Below, piece after piece: positions 1 to 14,835 of a DNA stretch of 64,000 nucleotides. The translations under genes were made by a program, and so were the position numbers. The notes beneath the pieces were generated by a model. The model was not told the DNA's origin and made no database searches. It saw only the letters and a list, made by a program, of their open reading frames with translations. This DNA is from Methylovulum sp. (GTDB lineage: Bacteria > Pseudomonadota > Gammaproteobacteria > Methylococcales > Methylomonadaceae). The DNA lies in the NCBI RefSeq assembly GCF_028687615.1, contig NZ_JAQTZU010000005.1:107691-171690 (forward strand), given 5' to 3'. Every line of letters starts with the position of its first letter. Within the stretch, counting starts at the first letter, position 1.

Positions 1-5009
<5,009 letters not shown>

Positions 5010-5010
<1 letters not shown>

Positions 5011-5777
5011 TGCCCACCGCACCAAAAACCATACTCATCACCGGTGCGACCGGTGCCATTGGTGGTGCCTTGGCCCGGCATTATGCAAAACCTAATGTTT
5101 GTTTGATCTTGCAAGGCCGTAATGCCGCCGCCCTGAAAGACATCGCCAATACCTGCACCCAAGCCGGTGCGGTGGTTGTCACACAACAGTTGGATTTGCG
5201 TGACATTCCGGCATTGCAACAGTGGTTGGCAGAACTCGCGGACAAACAATTGCCCGACTTGGTAATCGCCAATGCCGGTATCAATATTGCCCATGACCAA
5301 CAGACTGGTGAACAATGGCAGGACGTGGAAGCCCTGCTTGATGTCAATATCAAGTCCACCCTGGCCTTAGTCCATAGCTTGGTGCCAACCATGCGCCAAC
5401 GTCGCAGCGGGCAGATTGCCTTGATCAGCTCATTGGCGGCATATTATGGGTTGCCGGTAACACCGAGTTACTGCGCCAGCAAAGCCGCCATCAAAACCTA
5501 CGGTGAAGCCATGCGCGGCTGGCTCAAATGCGATAACGTGCAGATTAATGTCGTCATGCCAGGCTATGTCAAATCGGATATGGCGGATGCCATGCGCGGC
5601 CCGAAACCGTTTTTATGGACTCCAGAACGGGCGGCGCAAGTTATCGCAAAAGGTTTGGAAAAAAATCAAGCCAGGATCAGTTTCCCTTTCCCATTAAATT
5701 TAGGCACTTGGTTTCTGGCGGTATTGCCCGCGCCACTGCCGCAATGGATTTTATCGCTGCTCGGTTACGGCGGTTAA
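5010..5777 (+). CDS. Short-chain dehydrogenase/reductase, RkpH-like
   Basis: A 255-residue classical SDR. It shows the N-terminal nucleotide motif TGATGAIGG, the structural NAG motif (IANAGIN), the catalytic serine in LISSLAAYYG and the catalytic YCASK. A hydrophobic C-terminal stretch may tether it to the membrane. The gene overlaps the KpsS-like gene by one base and lies in the capsule-lipid operon, so reduction of the ketone left by the AONS-like enzyme is a reasonable inference. The SDR assignment is firm; the substrate is not shown by the sequence. Confidence 0.85.
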
Positions 5778-5859
5778 ATTTATGGGAAAATGACAGCCAC
5801 CTAGCACTTTCCGCTTAAACCCGGTCGTTTCGTTTTCTGGTAACATTGGTAAGCAATCT

Positions 5860-7377
5860 ATGATGGTCTCTCTCGTTTTGCCGCCGTTAATCGCAAGTAT
5901 CATCCTATCCTTCCCACTGGAACAATGGCTGGTCCCCAAACCGCTACCCGTCTGGCGGCGTCCCACGGCAGCGGCATTCCTACATATCGGTCTCTGGAGC
6001 GTCTGCTTCGCCATCTTGCTATTATTGCTGCAACGCCCGTGGTTTGCCGTTGTGAATCTATTGGCATTCCAACTATTATTACTCTTGGTCAATCAAGCCA
6101 AATATGACAGTTTGCGCGAACCGTTCATCTTCCAAGATTTTGAATACTTTACCGACGCCATCAAGCACCCCAGATTGTATTTGCCTTTTTTTGGCATCGC
6201 CCGGACTATCGCCGCAACAATTGGCTTCGTTAGCGCGTTTGTTATCGGCCTAGTCTTGGAAACCCCGCTGACCGACACGCTAACAACACCTGTTTTTATC
6301 CTGCTGTCCGTGCTGCTGGCTGGAATTGGCCTGCAATTGGTTCGTTTCAGCTTAAAAAACTGTCCGGCTATCACCTATAATCCTGCCGAAGATTTAATCA
6401 CGTTAGGACAACTGGCTTTTTTTTGTTGCTATTGGAATAAGGAGCGGATAACCCGGCAACTGGAACATGGCAATTCGCCTTTTCAATCCCCGATTACACA
6501 GCCAGCCCAAGCCCTGCCACATATTGTCGTGATCCAAAGCGAATCATTTTTTGACCCGCGCAGCCTGTCAACCAACATCAAAGCGTCAGTCCTGGAACAA
6601 TACGACGCCACCCAAAGGGAATCCTGCCAATTCGGACGCTTGCAAGTCCCTGCCTGGGGAGCCAACACCGTCCGTACCGAATGCGGATTTTTGACCGCCC
6701 TAACCCCCGAACAAATGGGCATACACCAGTTCAACCCCTACCGTTTGCTGGCAAACCACAGCATCCCGAATCTAGCGGGCCACCTTAAACAAGCGGGATA
6801 CCGGACGCTTTGCATCCATCCTTACCACAGCACTTTTTACCTGCGCAATAAAGTTTTTCCGCGTATGGGATTCGATGGATTCATCGACCTAAGCAGTTTT
6901 GACGAAGCGCAAAAATGCGGGCAATTCATCGGCGATTTGGCGATTGCCGACAAAATCCAAGAATTGCTAAATGCCGAATCCGAACAACCACTGTTCATCT
7001 TCGTCATCACGATGGAAAACCACGGCCCCTTGCATCTTGAACAACCCAATCCCGACACGCTGGAACAGTGTTATCACAGCGCACCAGAACAAGCCTGTGA
7101 TGATTTGACAGTCTATCTGCAACATCTGCAAAACGCCGATTTGATGATAAAGCAGCTCAAGGACAAACTGCTGGCCAACCAACGTGAAGGCTTGTTATGC
7201 TGGTTTGGCGACCATGTGCCGATTATGGAGAATATCTACCAACGCTTTGGCGAACCGGACGGCTTGACGGATTATTTTGTTTGGAAAACGTCAGGGAAAA
7301 AAGCGGGGAATTTGGCAGATAAGCAAGATTTGGCGATACACGAATTGGCGGCTTTATTACTAAAATTATGCAACTAG
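5860..7377 (+). CDS. LTA synthase-like membrane sulfatase-fold protein, RkpI-like
   Basis: A 505-residue protein with several N-terminal hydrophobic segments (roughly residues 1-160), then a sulfatase/alkaline-phosphatase fold: HIVVIQSESFFD near residue 214, NTVRTECGFLTALTP with the presumed nucleophile threonine, TMENHGPLH, and GDHVPIM near the C-terminus. Proteins of this type transfer phospho-alcohol groups to glycans or lipids at the outer face of the inner membrane. RkpI of Sinorhizobium is a membrane protein of the same capsule locus; I place this gene there by context. It starts 82 bases after the SDR gene and closes the cluster. Substrate and direction of transfer are unknown. Confidence 0.78.
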   Translation: MMVSLVLPPLIASIILSFPLEQWLVPKPLPVWRRPTAAAFLHIGLWSVCFAILLLLLQRPWFAVVNLLAFQLLLLLVNQAKYDSLREPFIFQDFEYFTDAIKHPRLYLPFFGIARTIAATIGFVSAFVIGLVLETPLTDTLTTPVFILLSVLLAGIGLQLVRFSLKNCPAITYNPAEDLITLGQLAFFCCYWNKERITRQLEHGNSPFQSPITQPAQALPHIVVIQSESFFDPRSLSTNIKASVLEQYDATQRESCQFGRLQVPAWGANTVRTECGFLTALTPEQMGIHQFNPYRLLANHSIPNLAGHLKQAGYRTLCIHPYHSTFYLRNKVFPRMGFDGFIDLSSFDEAQKCGQFIGDLAIADKIQELLNAESEQPLFIFVITMENHGPLHLEQPNPDTLEQCYHSAPEQACDDLTVYLQHLQNADLMIKQLKDKLLANQREGLLCWFGDHVPIMENIYQRFGEPDGLTDYFVWKTSGKKAGNLADKQDLAIHELAALLLKLCN

Positions 7378-7386
7378 GTTATAAAG

Positions 7387-8313
7387 TCATCCAGCGGTAA
7401 CCAGCTTTGCTTTTTCTTTTGCCACACCAATAGTCGCAACTGAACCGGAATTGAAATGTAGAAAGTCCGATTCAATGCCATCCGAAAATATCACGCCATT
7501 AATTGGCATATATGACTCTAAAACCAGTTTGGTTTGGCCTGCTAATATGCCGGCAACGAGGTTTGATTGTGTTTTCTGGCTTTGAAAGGGTTCCCGGACG
7601 GCGAAGAATAATTGCCCGTCTTTAAGTTTGACCACTTTCTTTTTGGCGTCGTCTTTTTCTATAAATTGGTGCATTGCAAATGTCATGTTAAAAATAGAAC
7701 TCAACCAACCCGTAGAACCCGCCTGTGTCGAAACGATGACTCCTGATGATGAATGCTCTTCGGTTTTGTCGGTATATGAGATTTTATAACGTGCCGAAAC
7801 ATGTGAGGATGCGCCAATAAATAAGTCATTAAATGCCAAGAGACGTTGTCCGTTATTCAACGCAGCTTCTGCAAGGGTAACTGTTTTGGCATTAAAATTA
7901 TTGTCCATTACTTTTTCGACAGCGCCAATAAAATTAACAGGATTAAATGGCAACAAAAAACCGTCATAGCGTGCAATGTCGGGATTGACGGCTATTATGG
8001 GGATTTCATTGACATATTTTGCCGTGTTGGCAACAAGTCCATCCTGGCCAATCACAATAACGACCTGCTTATCGTTAAAGAGAAATGAGGGTAAGAAATT
8101 TCGTTCGACAATTTTATTTTTTATCACCGTAGAAAGTTGGCGTTGCATCATTGAAAGTGACTGATGGAAATTATCATGTTCGAGCTGATAATCGTCGAAA
8201 CTTCCCCCTGAGCGGTCAATATAAAACTTTGCCTGCGCTTTGGTATTGAAGCGTTCAACCAAAAGTTCAAGACGGGTTTTGCTTTTAACGATAATGGCGT
8301 ATTCAATGGTCAT
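7387..8313 (-). CDS. Diverged NAD kinase-like protein
   Basis: A 308-residue protein with the skeleton of the NAD kinase family. The usual GGDG motif appears as IGQDGLVANTAKYV near residue 90, and STQAGSTGWLSS near residue 200 corresponds to the STPTGSTAY-type motif. ARYDGFLLPF lies between them. The first glycines of GGDG are altered, so activity cannot be taken for granted. The start lies 6 bases after the stop of the upstream SPFH gene, which indicates one transcript. It is probably not the cell's housekeeping NAD kinase. A role in nucleotide sensing or signalling at the SPFH scaffold is inference only. Confidence 0.7.
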   Translation of the reverse strand: MTIEYAIIVKSKTRLELLVERFNTKAQAKFYIDRSGGSFDDYQLEHDNFHQSLSMMQRQLSTVIKNKIVERNFLPSFLFNDKQVVIVIGQDGLVANTAKYVNEIPIIAVNPDIARYDGFLLPFNPVNFIGAVEKVMDNNFNAKTVTLAEAALNNGQRLLAFNDLFIGASSHVSARYKISYTDKTEEHSSSGVIVSTQAGSTGWLSSIFNMTFAMHQFIEKDDAKKKVVKLKDGQLFFAVREPFQSQKTQSNLVAGILAGQTKLVLESYMPINGVIFSDGIESDFLHFNSGSVATIGVAKEKAKLVTAG

Positions 8314-8319
8314 TTTCTA

Positions 8320-9330
8320 TCATTTTTTGTTGCCTAGAATCGACTCCAACAATTCCGGACTGATATTTAAATTGCCAATTTTTTGGGCATTTTCAGCAAG
8401 CTCCCTAAACGCCAAGGCAATACTGAGCCTTGGGTCCGGATTGTTGTTAAGTGCGGTAATTAGCCGCCAATCCATCTCTTTGTAAGGTTTCAATGTGGTT
8501 TCCACAACATAGCCTTTAGCATCCGCTTCTTTCATTTCATTCGTGGTTTTTTGATCAATTAAAAGCTTACGCTGATGCTCAACGGCAATATCCGCCTGGA
8601 CTTTCATTTCACGGAGCTTGCGGTCATTCTCGGCCTTTTGCATTTCGCTTTCCATTTTCTTCTCGTCGATTTGTTTTTTCTTTTCCTCGACGGCAATTTC
8701 CGTGTTCAATTCAGATTCTTTAATTTTGCGCTCTTGCTCAACGGCAAAATTTCTTCGCGCATAAATGGCCTGGTCGGCTTCTTGGGATAATTTTTCCCTG
8801 GTTTCCGTTTCAAGCGCCCTGGCCATTTCAGGCGTGGCTTTTACCGCAAGGATGTTGGCCGACAAAATTTCAATACCCAGGGCCAATATGGCTTGCGAGG
8901 ATTGCAGGCCTGCCTTGATTTTTGTTTCAATGGCTTTGGCGGAACGGATTGAATCTTTAAGGCCTAATTCATGGATATAAGCGGAAGTCGTTGTTTGGGC
9001 TTCGTTGATGATGCGTTGGTTTAATTTTTCAAGCTCATTTTTTTTATAAATCCCACGACTATCCACGGTAAAGTCCAGCAATTCGGCCAAGGCCTCAGGG
9101 TTGCTAATTTTATAGGTGACCTGCCCCTGGATGGATATATTTTGGTAATCATTGGTTGATTCTTCAAATATAAATGGCAAATCATTACTGCCCATAGGAA
9201 TGGCGACAATTGAACTATTGGGCGAGAAATAAAAAAATGCTAATCCCTGCCCCTTTTTTTCAACCTGTCCATTTTTAAAATGGATGACGTAAATCATTGA
9301 ATCAAATTTAATATGGCGTATTCCAAACAT
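8320..9330 (-). CDS. SPFH/band-7 domain protein
   Basis: A 336-residue protein with an N-terminal SPFH fold (about residues 10-180, including the stretch ISIQGQVTYKISNPEALAE) followed by a long charged helical region rich in E, K and Q (about residues 180-260, EQERKIKESELNTEIAVEEKKKQ), typical of flotillin/stomatin-like oligomers. There is no obvious N-terminal transmembrane segment, unlike HflK/HflC, so membrane contact may be peripheral. It is the first gene of a two-gene operon with the NAD-kinase-like protein. The family call is firm; the function is unknown. Confidence 0.8.
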   Translation of the reverse strand: MFGIRHIKFDSMIYVIHFKNGQVEKKGQGLAFFYFSPNSSIVAIPMGSNDLPFIFEESTNDYQNISIQGQVTYKISNPEALAELLDFTVDSRGIYKKNELEKLNQRIINEAQTTTSAYIHELGLKDSIRSAKAIETKIKAGLQSSQAILALGIEILSANILAVKATPEMARALETETREKLSQEADQAIYARRNFAVEQERKIKESELNTEIAVEEKKKQIDEKKMESEMQKAENDRKLREMKVQADIAVEHQRKLLIDQKTTNEMKEADAKGYVVETTLKPYKEMDWRLITALNNNPDPRLSIALAFRELAENAQKIGNLNISPELLESILGNKK

Positions 9331-9397
9331 ATCGCGGCCCCCTAGAGTTAAAGTAATTAGAGATCAATATAGAAAACCTTTGTTGCAAAACAAGAGT

Positions 9398-10853
<1,456 letters not shown>

Positions 10854-11450
10854 ATGTCAGCCGTATTAAAACCTAGCGAATTCATCAGCGTGGAAGACTA
10901 TTTAAGAGAAGAGCTAGCCAGGCAAATCAAACATGAGCTGATTGACGGCCATGTTTATGCTATGGCGGGCGTCAGTGCCAATCATGAACGGATTGCAGGG
11001 AATGTGTATAGAAAATTTGGCGACCATTTGGAAAACTCCCCGTGCGAACCGTTCGGTTCGGACATGAAACTGCGTGTCAAAGACAATTTCTTTTACCCGG
11101 ATGTGATGGTCGATTGCCAGTTTGATGAGTCCGAGCCTTATTACACCGAAACGCCGGTGCTGATTGTCGAAGTCTTGTCCCGTTCAACCCGGAAAAAGGA
11201 TGAGACGCTAAAATTCATGACCTACATCAACCTCCCTAGTGTGCAGGAATATGTCCTGATCGAACAAGACATTGCCGATGTCACGGTATTGAGAAGACGT
11301 GAGGGCTGGTTGCCAAACCATTATTTTTTAGGCGATGACATCACCTTTGAATCAATCAATTTGACCCTGCCAGTCGCAGACATTTATCGGCGTGTGCAAA
11401 ATCAAGATGTGGCGGCATTTTTGAGCGGCGAGGCCGGACAGCCGTTATAA
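10854..11450 (+). CDS. Uma2-family protein (putative restriction-endonuclease-like)
   Basis: A 198-residue Uma2 (DUF820) protein. The PD-(D/E)XK-like core is visible: FYPDVMVDC near residue 82, then VLIVEVLSRSTRKKDETLK with the Glu-Val-Leu-Ser signature. I chose the ATG at 10854 because GGAG sits at 10843 and the longer frame from 10683 runs through repeat DNA. Members occur in many copies in cyanobacteria and some proteobacteria, and no activity is established for most of them. It is flanked on both sides by degenerate palindromes, which suggests a mobile neighbourhood. Confidence 0.8.
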   Translation: MSAVLKPSEFISVEDYLREELARQIKHELIDGHVYAMAGVSANHERIAGNVYRKFGDHLENSPCEPFGSDMKLRVKDNFFYPDVMVDCQFDESEPYYTETPVLIVEVLSRSTRKKDETLKFMTYINLPSVQEYVLIEQDIADVTVLRRREGWLPNHYFLGDDITFESINLTLPVADIYRRVQNQDVAAFLSGEAGQPL

Positions 11451-11589
11451 ATGGCGGCTGCGCGTTCTGGGAGGACGGACAGCCGTGATGGACGATGCGG
11501 GCAACGGAGGCTTTGGCGCGGGGGATTACGCCATCGCTTCATTCCAGCCTACAAGCTACTGATTTTAAAATTCAAACTGAATACATTTT

Positions 11590-12354
11590 ATGTTAAACAT
11601 CGTCCAAATTCCGGTCTTAACCGACAACTACATTTATTTGCTCCACGATCCGGTTTCGCTAGCAACAGCGGTGGTGGACCCTGCCGTCGCCCAGCCTGTG
11701 CTGGATGAACTGGCAAAACGTGGCTGGCGGTTAAGCACCATTTTCAACACCCATCACCACCACGACCATGTCGGCGGCAATCTGGAATTAAAAGCCAAAA
11801 CCGCTTGCCAAATCATCGGCCCGGCGGCGGACAAACACCGCATTCCGGGTATAGACCGTTGCGTTAGTGATCACGATGTTGTGACGCTAGGCAACTATAC
11901 CGCGCAAGTGCTGGAGACCCACGGACACACCAGCGGTCATATCGTTTATTATTTCGCTAATGAAGACGCGTTATTTTGCGGTGACACCTTGTTTGTCATG
12001 GGTTGTGGGCGTTTGTTTGACGGGACGATAGCAGACCTTTGGCAATCTTTACAAAAACTGCAAACCTTGCCTCCAGCGACGCAGGTTTATTGCACCCATG
12101 AATACACGCAAAACAACGGACGCTTTGCCTTGACTTTAGAACCGAAAAATTCGGCCTTGCAGGAAAAAATGGCGCGGGTTAATCAGCTCAGGGCAAACGG
12201 ACAGCCCACCGTGCCATCGACAATCGCCGAAGAACTGGCGACCAATCCGTTTTTACGCACCGACAGCGTGGAATTGCAAACATCGCTAGGCTTGGCAGGG
12301 AAAAGTTCGTTGGAGATATTTACCGCGATACGGGCGTTGAAAGATCGGTTTTGA
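11590..12354 (+). CDS. gloB: Hydroxyacylglutathione hydrolase (glyoxalase II)
   Basis: Hydrolyses S-lactoylglutathione to lactate and glutathione in methylglyoxal detoxification. The 254 residues show the metallo-beta-lactamase metal motif THHHHDHVGGN near residue 55, TPGHT-like ETHGHTSGH near residue 113, FCGDTLFVMGCGR near residue 131 and CTHEYTQNN near residue 168. The C-terminal region, with NPFLRTDS and a final helix, is typical of GloB. A palindromic terminator follows directly. Confidence 0.95.
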   Translation: MLNIVQIPVLTDNYIYLLHDPVSLATAVVDPAVAQPVLDELAKRGWRLSTIFNTHHHHDHVGGNLELKAKTACQIIGPAADKHRIPGIDRCVSDHDVVTLGNYTAQVLETHGHTSGHIVYYFANEDALFCGDTLFVMGCGRLFDGTIADLWQSLQKLQTLPPATQVYCTHEYTQNNGRFALTLEPKNSALQEKMARVNQLRANGQPTVPSTIAEELATNPFLRTDSVELQTSLGLAGKSSLEIFTAIRALKDRF

Positions 12355-12362
12355 GCAGATAT

Positions 12363-12395
12363 AGATCTGGCAGGTTTTAAAAACCTGCCAGATCT
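12363..12395. terminator. Palindromic terminator between convergent genes
   Basis: Arms AGATCTGGCAGGTTTT and AAACCTGCCAGATCT form a long stem with almost no loop between gloB (+) and the lectin gene (-), so it could end transcription from both sides. The core resembles the centre (ACCTGACAGGTTT) of the 115-bp repeat family in this window. Confidence 0.6.
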
Positions 12396-12416
12396 TAGCA
12401 TTTTTACTGTTTTGAA

Positions 12417-13100
12417 TTATGGCAATTGAATAACCACTGTCGCAGGCAGGGTTGGTTTTTTCCGTTTAAGCTGATAATTGCCTTTGCTGTCGGTAGCAAT
12501 CGTTTTATCGGCTTGACCTGCTTGTTTTAAGGTCACTGCCGCCCCTTTTACGCCTGCTTTTAGCAAACTGATTTGCCCGTAAACATCGGGTAAGGTGTTC
12601 CATTCGCATAGGGTGGAAACCGTGTGTGCAACATCGTCCCCCGCCCCTGCCGAGCTGTTGATTGATGAAAAATCTCCCCAAAATGAAATAGGCTCAGAAG
12701 ATGGATAATTATTCGTGTACATAAACAGATAGTGTTGGCCATATTTGCCACCATTATCAGGTTGCCCACTGTACCAATTGGTGTAAATCGATTTTTCCCC
12801 AGTAACCCAAGCCCACAGGCCTTCTTGTTTCTCATCGGTCGCACCTAACCAAATGCCCTCGGTTTGGGTATTGGTGCTACCCAAGTTATCCCAAATAAAA
12901 TTTTCTTCAATATACGAAGTGACGGTTGCCAAATAACCGCCGTTCGCGTTACAAAAAGCGTTGGCATCGGCCCAGCCGCGTGTTTTGTCAAAGCGTTGAT
13001 AATAATGTTTGTTGTCTAGGTTTTGAACTCTGGCAGAATCGGCAAATGCCGTACCGCTGGCTAACACAGCGGCGATAATCGTCAGTTGGATGGGCTTCAT
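12417..13100 (-). CDS. Secreted C-type lectin-domain protein
   Basis: A 227-residue exported protein: the N-terminal signal peptide ends near ASGTAFA. A C-type lectin fold follows (about residues 30-165), with WADANAFCNANGG, GIWLGATDE, WVTGE, and YTNWYSGQPDNGG. The last of these corresponds to the ligand loop, here with QPD where a sugar-binding EPN or QPD would sit, and QPD suggests galactose-type specificity. The C-terminal 55 residues resemble a small carboxypeptidase-regulatory-like beta domain (GAAVTLKQAG, TDSKGNYQL). No PEP-CTERM or LPXTG anchor is seen. Ligand and role are unknown. Confidence 0.75.
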   Translation of the reverse strand: MKPIQLTIIAAVLASGTAFADSARVQNLDNKHYYQRFDKTRGWADANAFCNANGGYLATVTSYIEENFIWDNLGSTNTQTEGIWLGATDEKQEGLWAWVTGEKSIYTNWYSGQPDNGGKYGQHYLFMYTNNYPSSEPISFWGDFSSINSSAGAGDDVAHTVSTLCEWNTLPDVYGQISLLKAGVKGAAVTLKQAGQADKTIATDSKGNYQLKRKKPTLPATVVIQLP

Positions 13101-13257
13101 TTTGATTTTTCCTGATTTAATAAGTCAATGGATGGGTTTTCTGGCTAAAGATGGAAATTCATTTTGCTTGATTAACAAGCACACTGATTATCAAGCCGCT
13201 AAGCCCATGCTACAATCAACCAATCGTTTAGATTTCCACACAGTTTGTTGGTAGCTT

Positions 13258-13644
13258 ATGAAAATACAGGAAAAATTACGTTTTATGCGCGAAGCCCGCA
13301 ACTGGTCGCAGGAAGAAATGGCGATGAAACTGAACATGTCCACTAACGGTTACGCGAAGATTGAACGCGGCGAAACCAAAGCCTCCATCCCCAAACTGGA
13401 ACAAATTTCCGAAATTTTAGATATGGATTTGATGGAACTGCTGTCTTTTGGAGAGAAGCAAGTAGTGTGTTTGATCGGCGATAGCAATAACGGATTTAAT
13501 GTCATGGGTTCATCGAAAGAACTGGCGGCTGAAATCCAAAACCTGCAATTGGTCATCAGCCATAAAGAGGAAGTGATCGGCTACCAAAAACGCGAGATTG
13601 CGTATTTGCAAGAGATGCTGGCAATGTTGAAAGCAGAAAAATAA
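13258..13644 (+). CDS. XRE-family transcriptional regulator with C-terminal coiled coil
   Basis: A 128-residue protein. Residues 1-62 form a Cro/C1-type helix-turn-helix (EEMAMKLNMSTNGYAKIERGET). Residues from about 78 to 127 are a predicted coiled coil (ELAAEIQNLQLVISHKEE), likely for dimerisation. It stands alone, divergent from the lectin gene, with a repeat-rich region downstream. No cognate toxin or operon partner is visible. Confidence 0.8.
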   Translation: MKIQEKLRFMREARNWSQEEMAMKLNMSTNGYAKIERGETKASIPKLEQISEILDMDLMELLSFGEKQVVCLIGDSNNGFNVMGSSKELAAEIQNLQLVISHKEEVIGYQKREIAYLQEMLAMLKAEK

Positions 13645-13678
13645 GCCCGGCGCGGGATGGGATTTGAACCAACAGCGC

Positions 13679-13760
13679 GTAGGCTGGGATGGCGCAAGGA
13701 ATCCCAGCACTTTGCAACACCTATTTGCTGGGATTACGCTATCGCTCCATCCCAGCCTAC
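13679..13760. repeat. Palindromic repeat (GTAGGCTGGGATGGCG family)
   Basis: The left arm begins GTAGGCTGGGATGGCG (13679-13709). The right arm (13726-13760) ends CATCCCAGCCTAC. The arms pair over about 30 bases around a short loop. Degenerate relatives lie at about 10658-10770 and 11520-11570. It could be a REP-like element or a terminator of the upstream XRE gene. Confidence 0.8.
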
Positions 13761-13784
13761 GTGCTAAAACGTTACGGAACGGGT

Positions 13785-14053
13785 TAGGATTTGGCTAAAA
13801 ATAACTTCTCTGAACAGTTTCTGAAACCCTAGTACTCAGTCAATGTTGAATTGTCGGTATTATTTTCGTAGGGGCGAGCGGTTGCTCGCCTGATCGCGGC
13901 GGGTTTCGGTAGGCCCCTAAAAAAGGCGGATAACCATCCGCCCCTACGGGATTAGATTGCCCCATCAAAAAATCATTGACTGAGTACTAGACCTGACAGG
14001 TTTCAAAAACCTGTCAGGTCTTAATATCGGGGAATTATTAATGGCCAAATCCT
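13785..14053 (+). mobile_element. MITE-like element, family A, copy 1 (interrupted)
   Basis: The terminal repeats are AGGATTTGGC (left) and GCCAAATCCT (right), and the internal palindrome ACCTGACAGGTTT/AAACCTGTCAGGT is shared with the copies at 49888, 51883 and 60369. Those copies are 114-116 bp, whereas this one is 269 bp because a second element is inserted within it at CTAG. It has no coding capacity, so a transposase would have to act in trans. Confidence 0.8.
13829..13990. mobile_element. MITE-like element, family B, nested in family A
   Basis: Inverted ends TACTCAGTCAATG (13833-13845) and CATTGACTGAGTA (13974-13986) enclose 154 bp, flanked on both sides by CTAG. The uninterrupted family A copies have a single CTAG at this place, so the duplication is CTAG, or TA if the ends are read as GTACTC. 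An internal inverted pair CGTAGGGGCG/CGCCCCTACG and a hairpin GGCGGATAACCATCCGCC fill the centre. Confidence 0.8.
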
Positions 14054-14113
14054 GACAAACCCGTTCCAGCTTGAGTTTTTCAAATGTAATCACTATTTTT
14101 TAAGGTATCCAAC

Positions 14114-14662
14114 ATGCGTTTATTCATTTTGCCTCTATTTGTCCTTGCACTACTATCCGCCCGCCCCGCCTTTTCTGCACAGGCGTATTGCAATGGCGTG
14201 GACTCTTTTGAAACGGTGTTGTCGTTGCTGTCACAACGTTTAGATTTAGCGGCAGAGGTGGCGCGATATAAATGGAATCAAAAAGCGGCTATTGAAGATA
14301 GTGCGCGTGAGCAATTGATTATTAAAAAATTAATAGCCGATGCCACCGCTAAAGGCTTACCTGCCGAATGGTCGGAGCAATTTTTCCGGGCGCAAATCGA
14401 AGCGTCGAAAAATGTGCAGCGGCAATTGTTCGATGATTGGCAAAAAAATCATGCCGGGACATTCGCCGATGTGCCGGATTTAAACAGCCAAACCCGCCCC
14501 AAGTTGTACGCGCTGATGTCCGATTTGATTGATGCGTTGAGCAAAGCCTGGCAGCCCTTGCATCAAGCAGAATGCAAAAGTGTATTGGATAGGTTGGTCA
14601 GGGAAAAATTGCTTAAACCGGAATATAAGGCGGCTAGCAAGCCGTTGTTTGAGGTGCGTTGA
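14114..14662 (+). CDS. Secreted chorismate mutase-like protein (AroQ gamma type)
   Basis: A 182-residue protein with a cleavable signal peptide (cleavage probable after RPAFSA) and an all-helical AroQ fold: SLLSQRLDLAAEVARYKWNQKAAIEDSAREQ, residues about 35-66 (given as a span), contains the Arg and Lys positions expected of the active site. The following helix has FFRAQIEASKNVQRQL. Exported chorismate mutases of this kind occur in several proteobacteria; their periplasmic role is unsettled. It is flanked by repeat elements and has no aromatic-pathway neighbours. Confidence 0.78.
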   Translation: MRLFILPLFVLALLSARPAFSAQAYCNGVDSFETVLSLLSQRLDLAAEVARYKWNQKAAIEDSAREQLIIKKLIADATAKGLPAEWSEQFFRAQIEASKNVQRQLFDDWQKNHAGTFADVPDLNSQTRPKLYALMSDLIDALSKAWQPLHQAECKSVLDRLVREKLLKPEYKAASKPLFEVR

Positions 14663-14740
14663 ACTGGTATTTTCGTTGCCCGTTCCCAAGCTGCTGCTTA
14701 CCCTCTGGGGCATAAATGGGAACTCAGGATGGGAAGATAA

Positions 14741-14819
14741 GTAGGTCGGGTTAGCGACAGCGTAACCCGACGCAATTGGCATAAAAATGTCGGGTTACGC
14801 TGTCGCTAACCCGACCTAC
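14741..14819. repeat. Perfect palindrome (GTAGGTCGGGTTAGCG family)
   Basis: Two 31-base arms, 14741-14771 starting GTAGGTCGGGTTAGCG and 14789-14819 ending CTAACCCGACCTAC, are exact inverse complements around a 17-base loop. Relatives of the same family are found at 56.2, 58.4 and 60.6 kb. It lies between the ends of the convergent chorismate mutase and TonB-receptor genes and could act as a two-way terminator. Confidence 0.85.
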
Positions 14820-14835
14820 AGAATGTTATTGGTAT

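Larger units (their letters stand above)
13645..14113. other. Intergenic region filled with repeat elements
   Basis: Nearly all of these 469 bases are accounted for by a palindrome (13679-13760) and a composite small mobile element (13785-14053), listed separately. No gene is seen. The last 60 bases should hold the promoter of the chorismate mutase gene. Confidence 0.7.
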
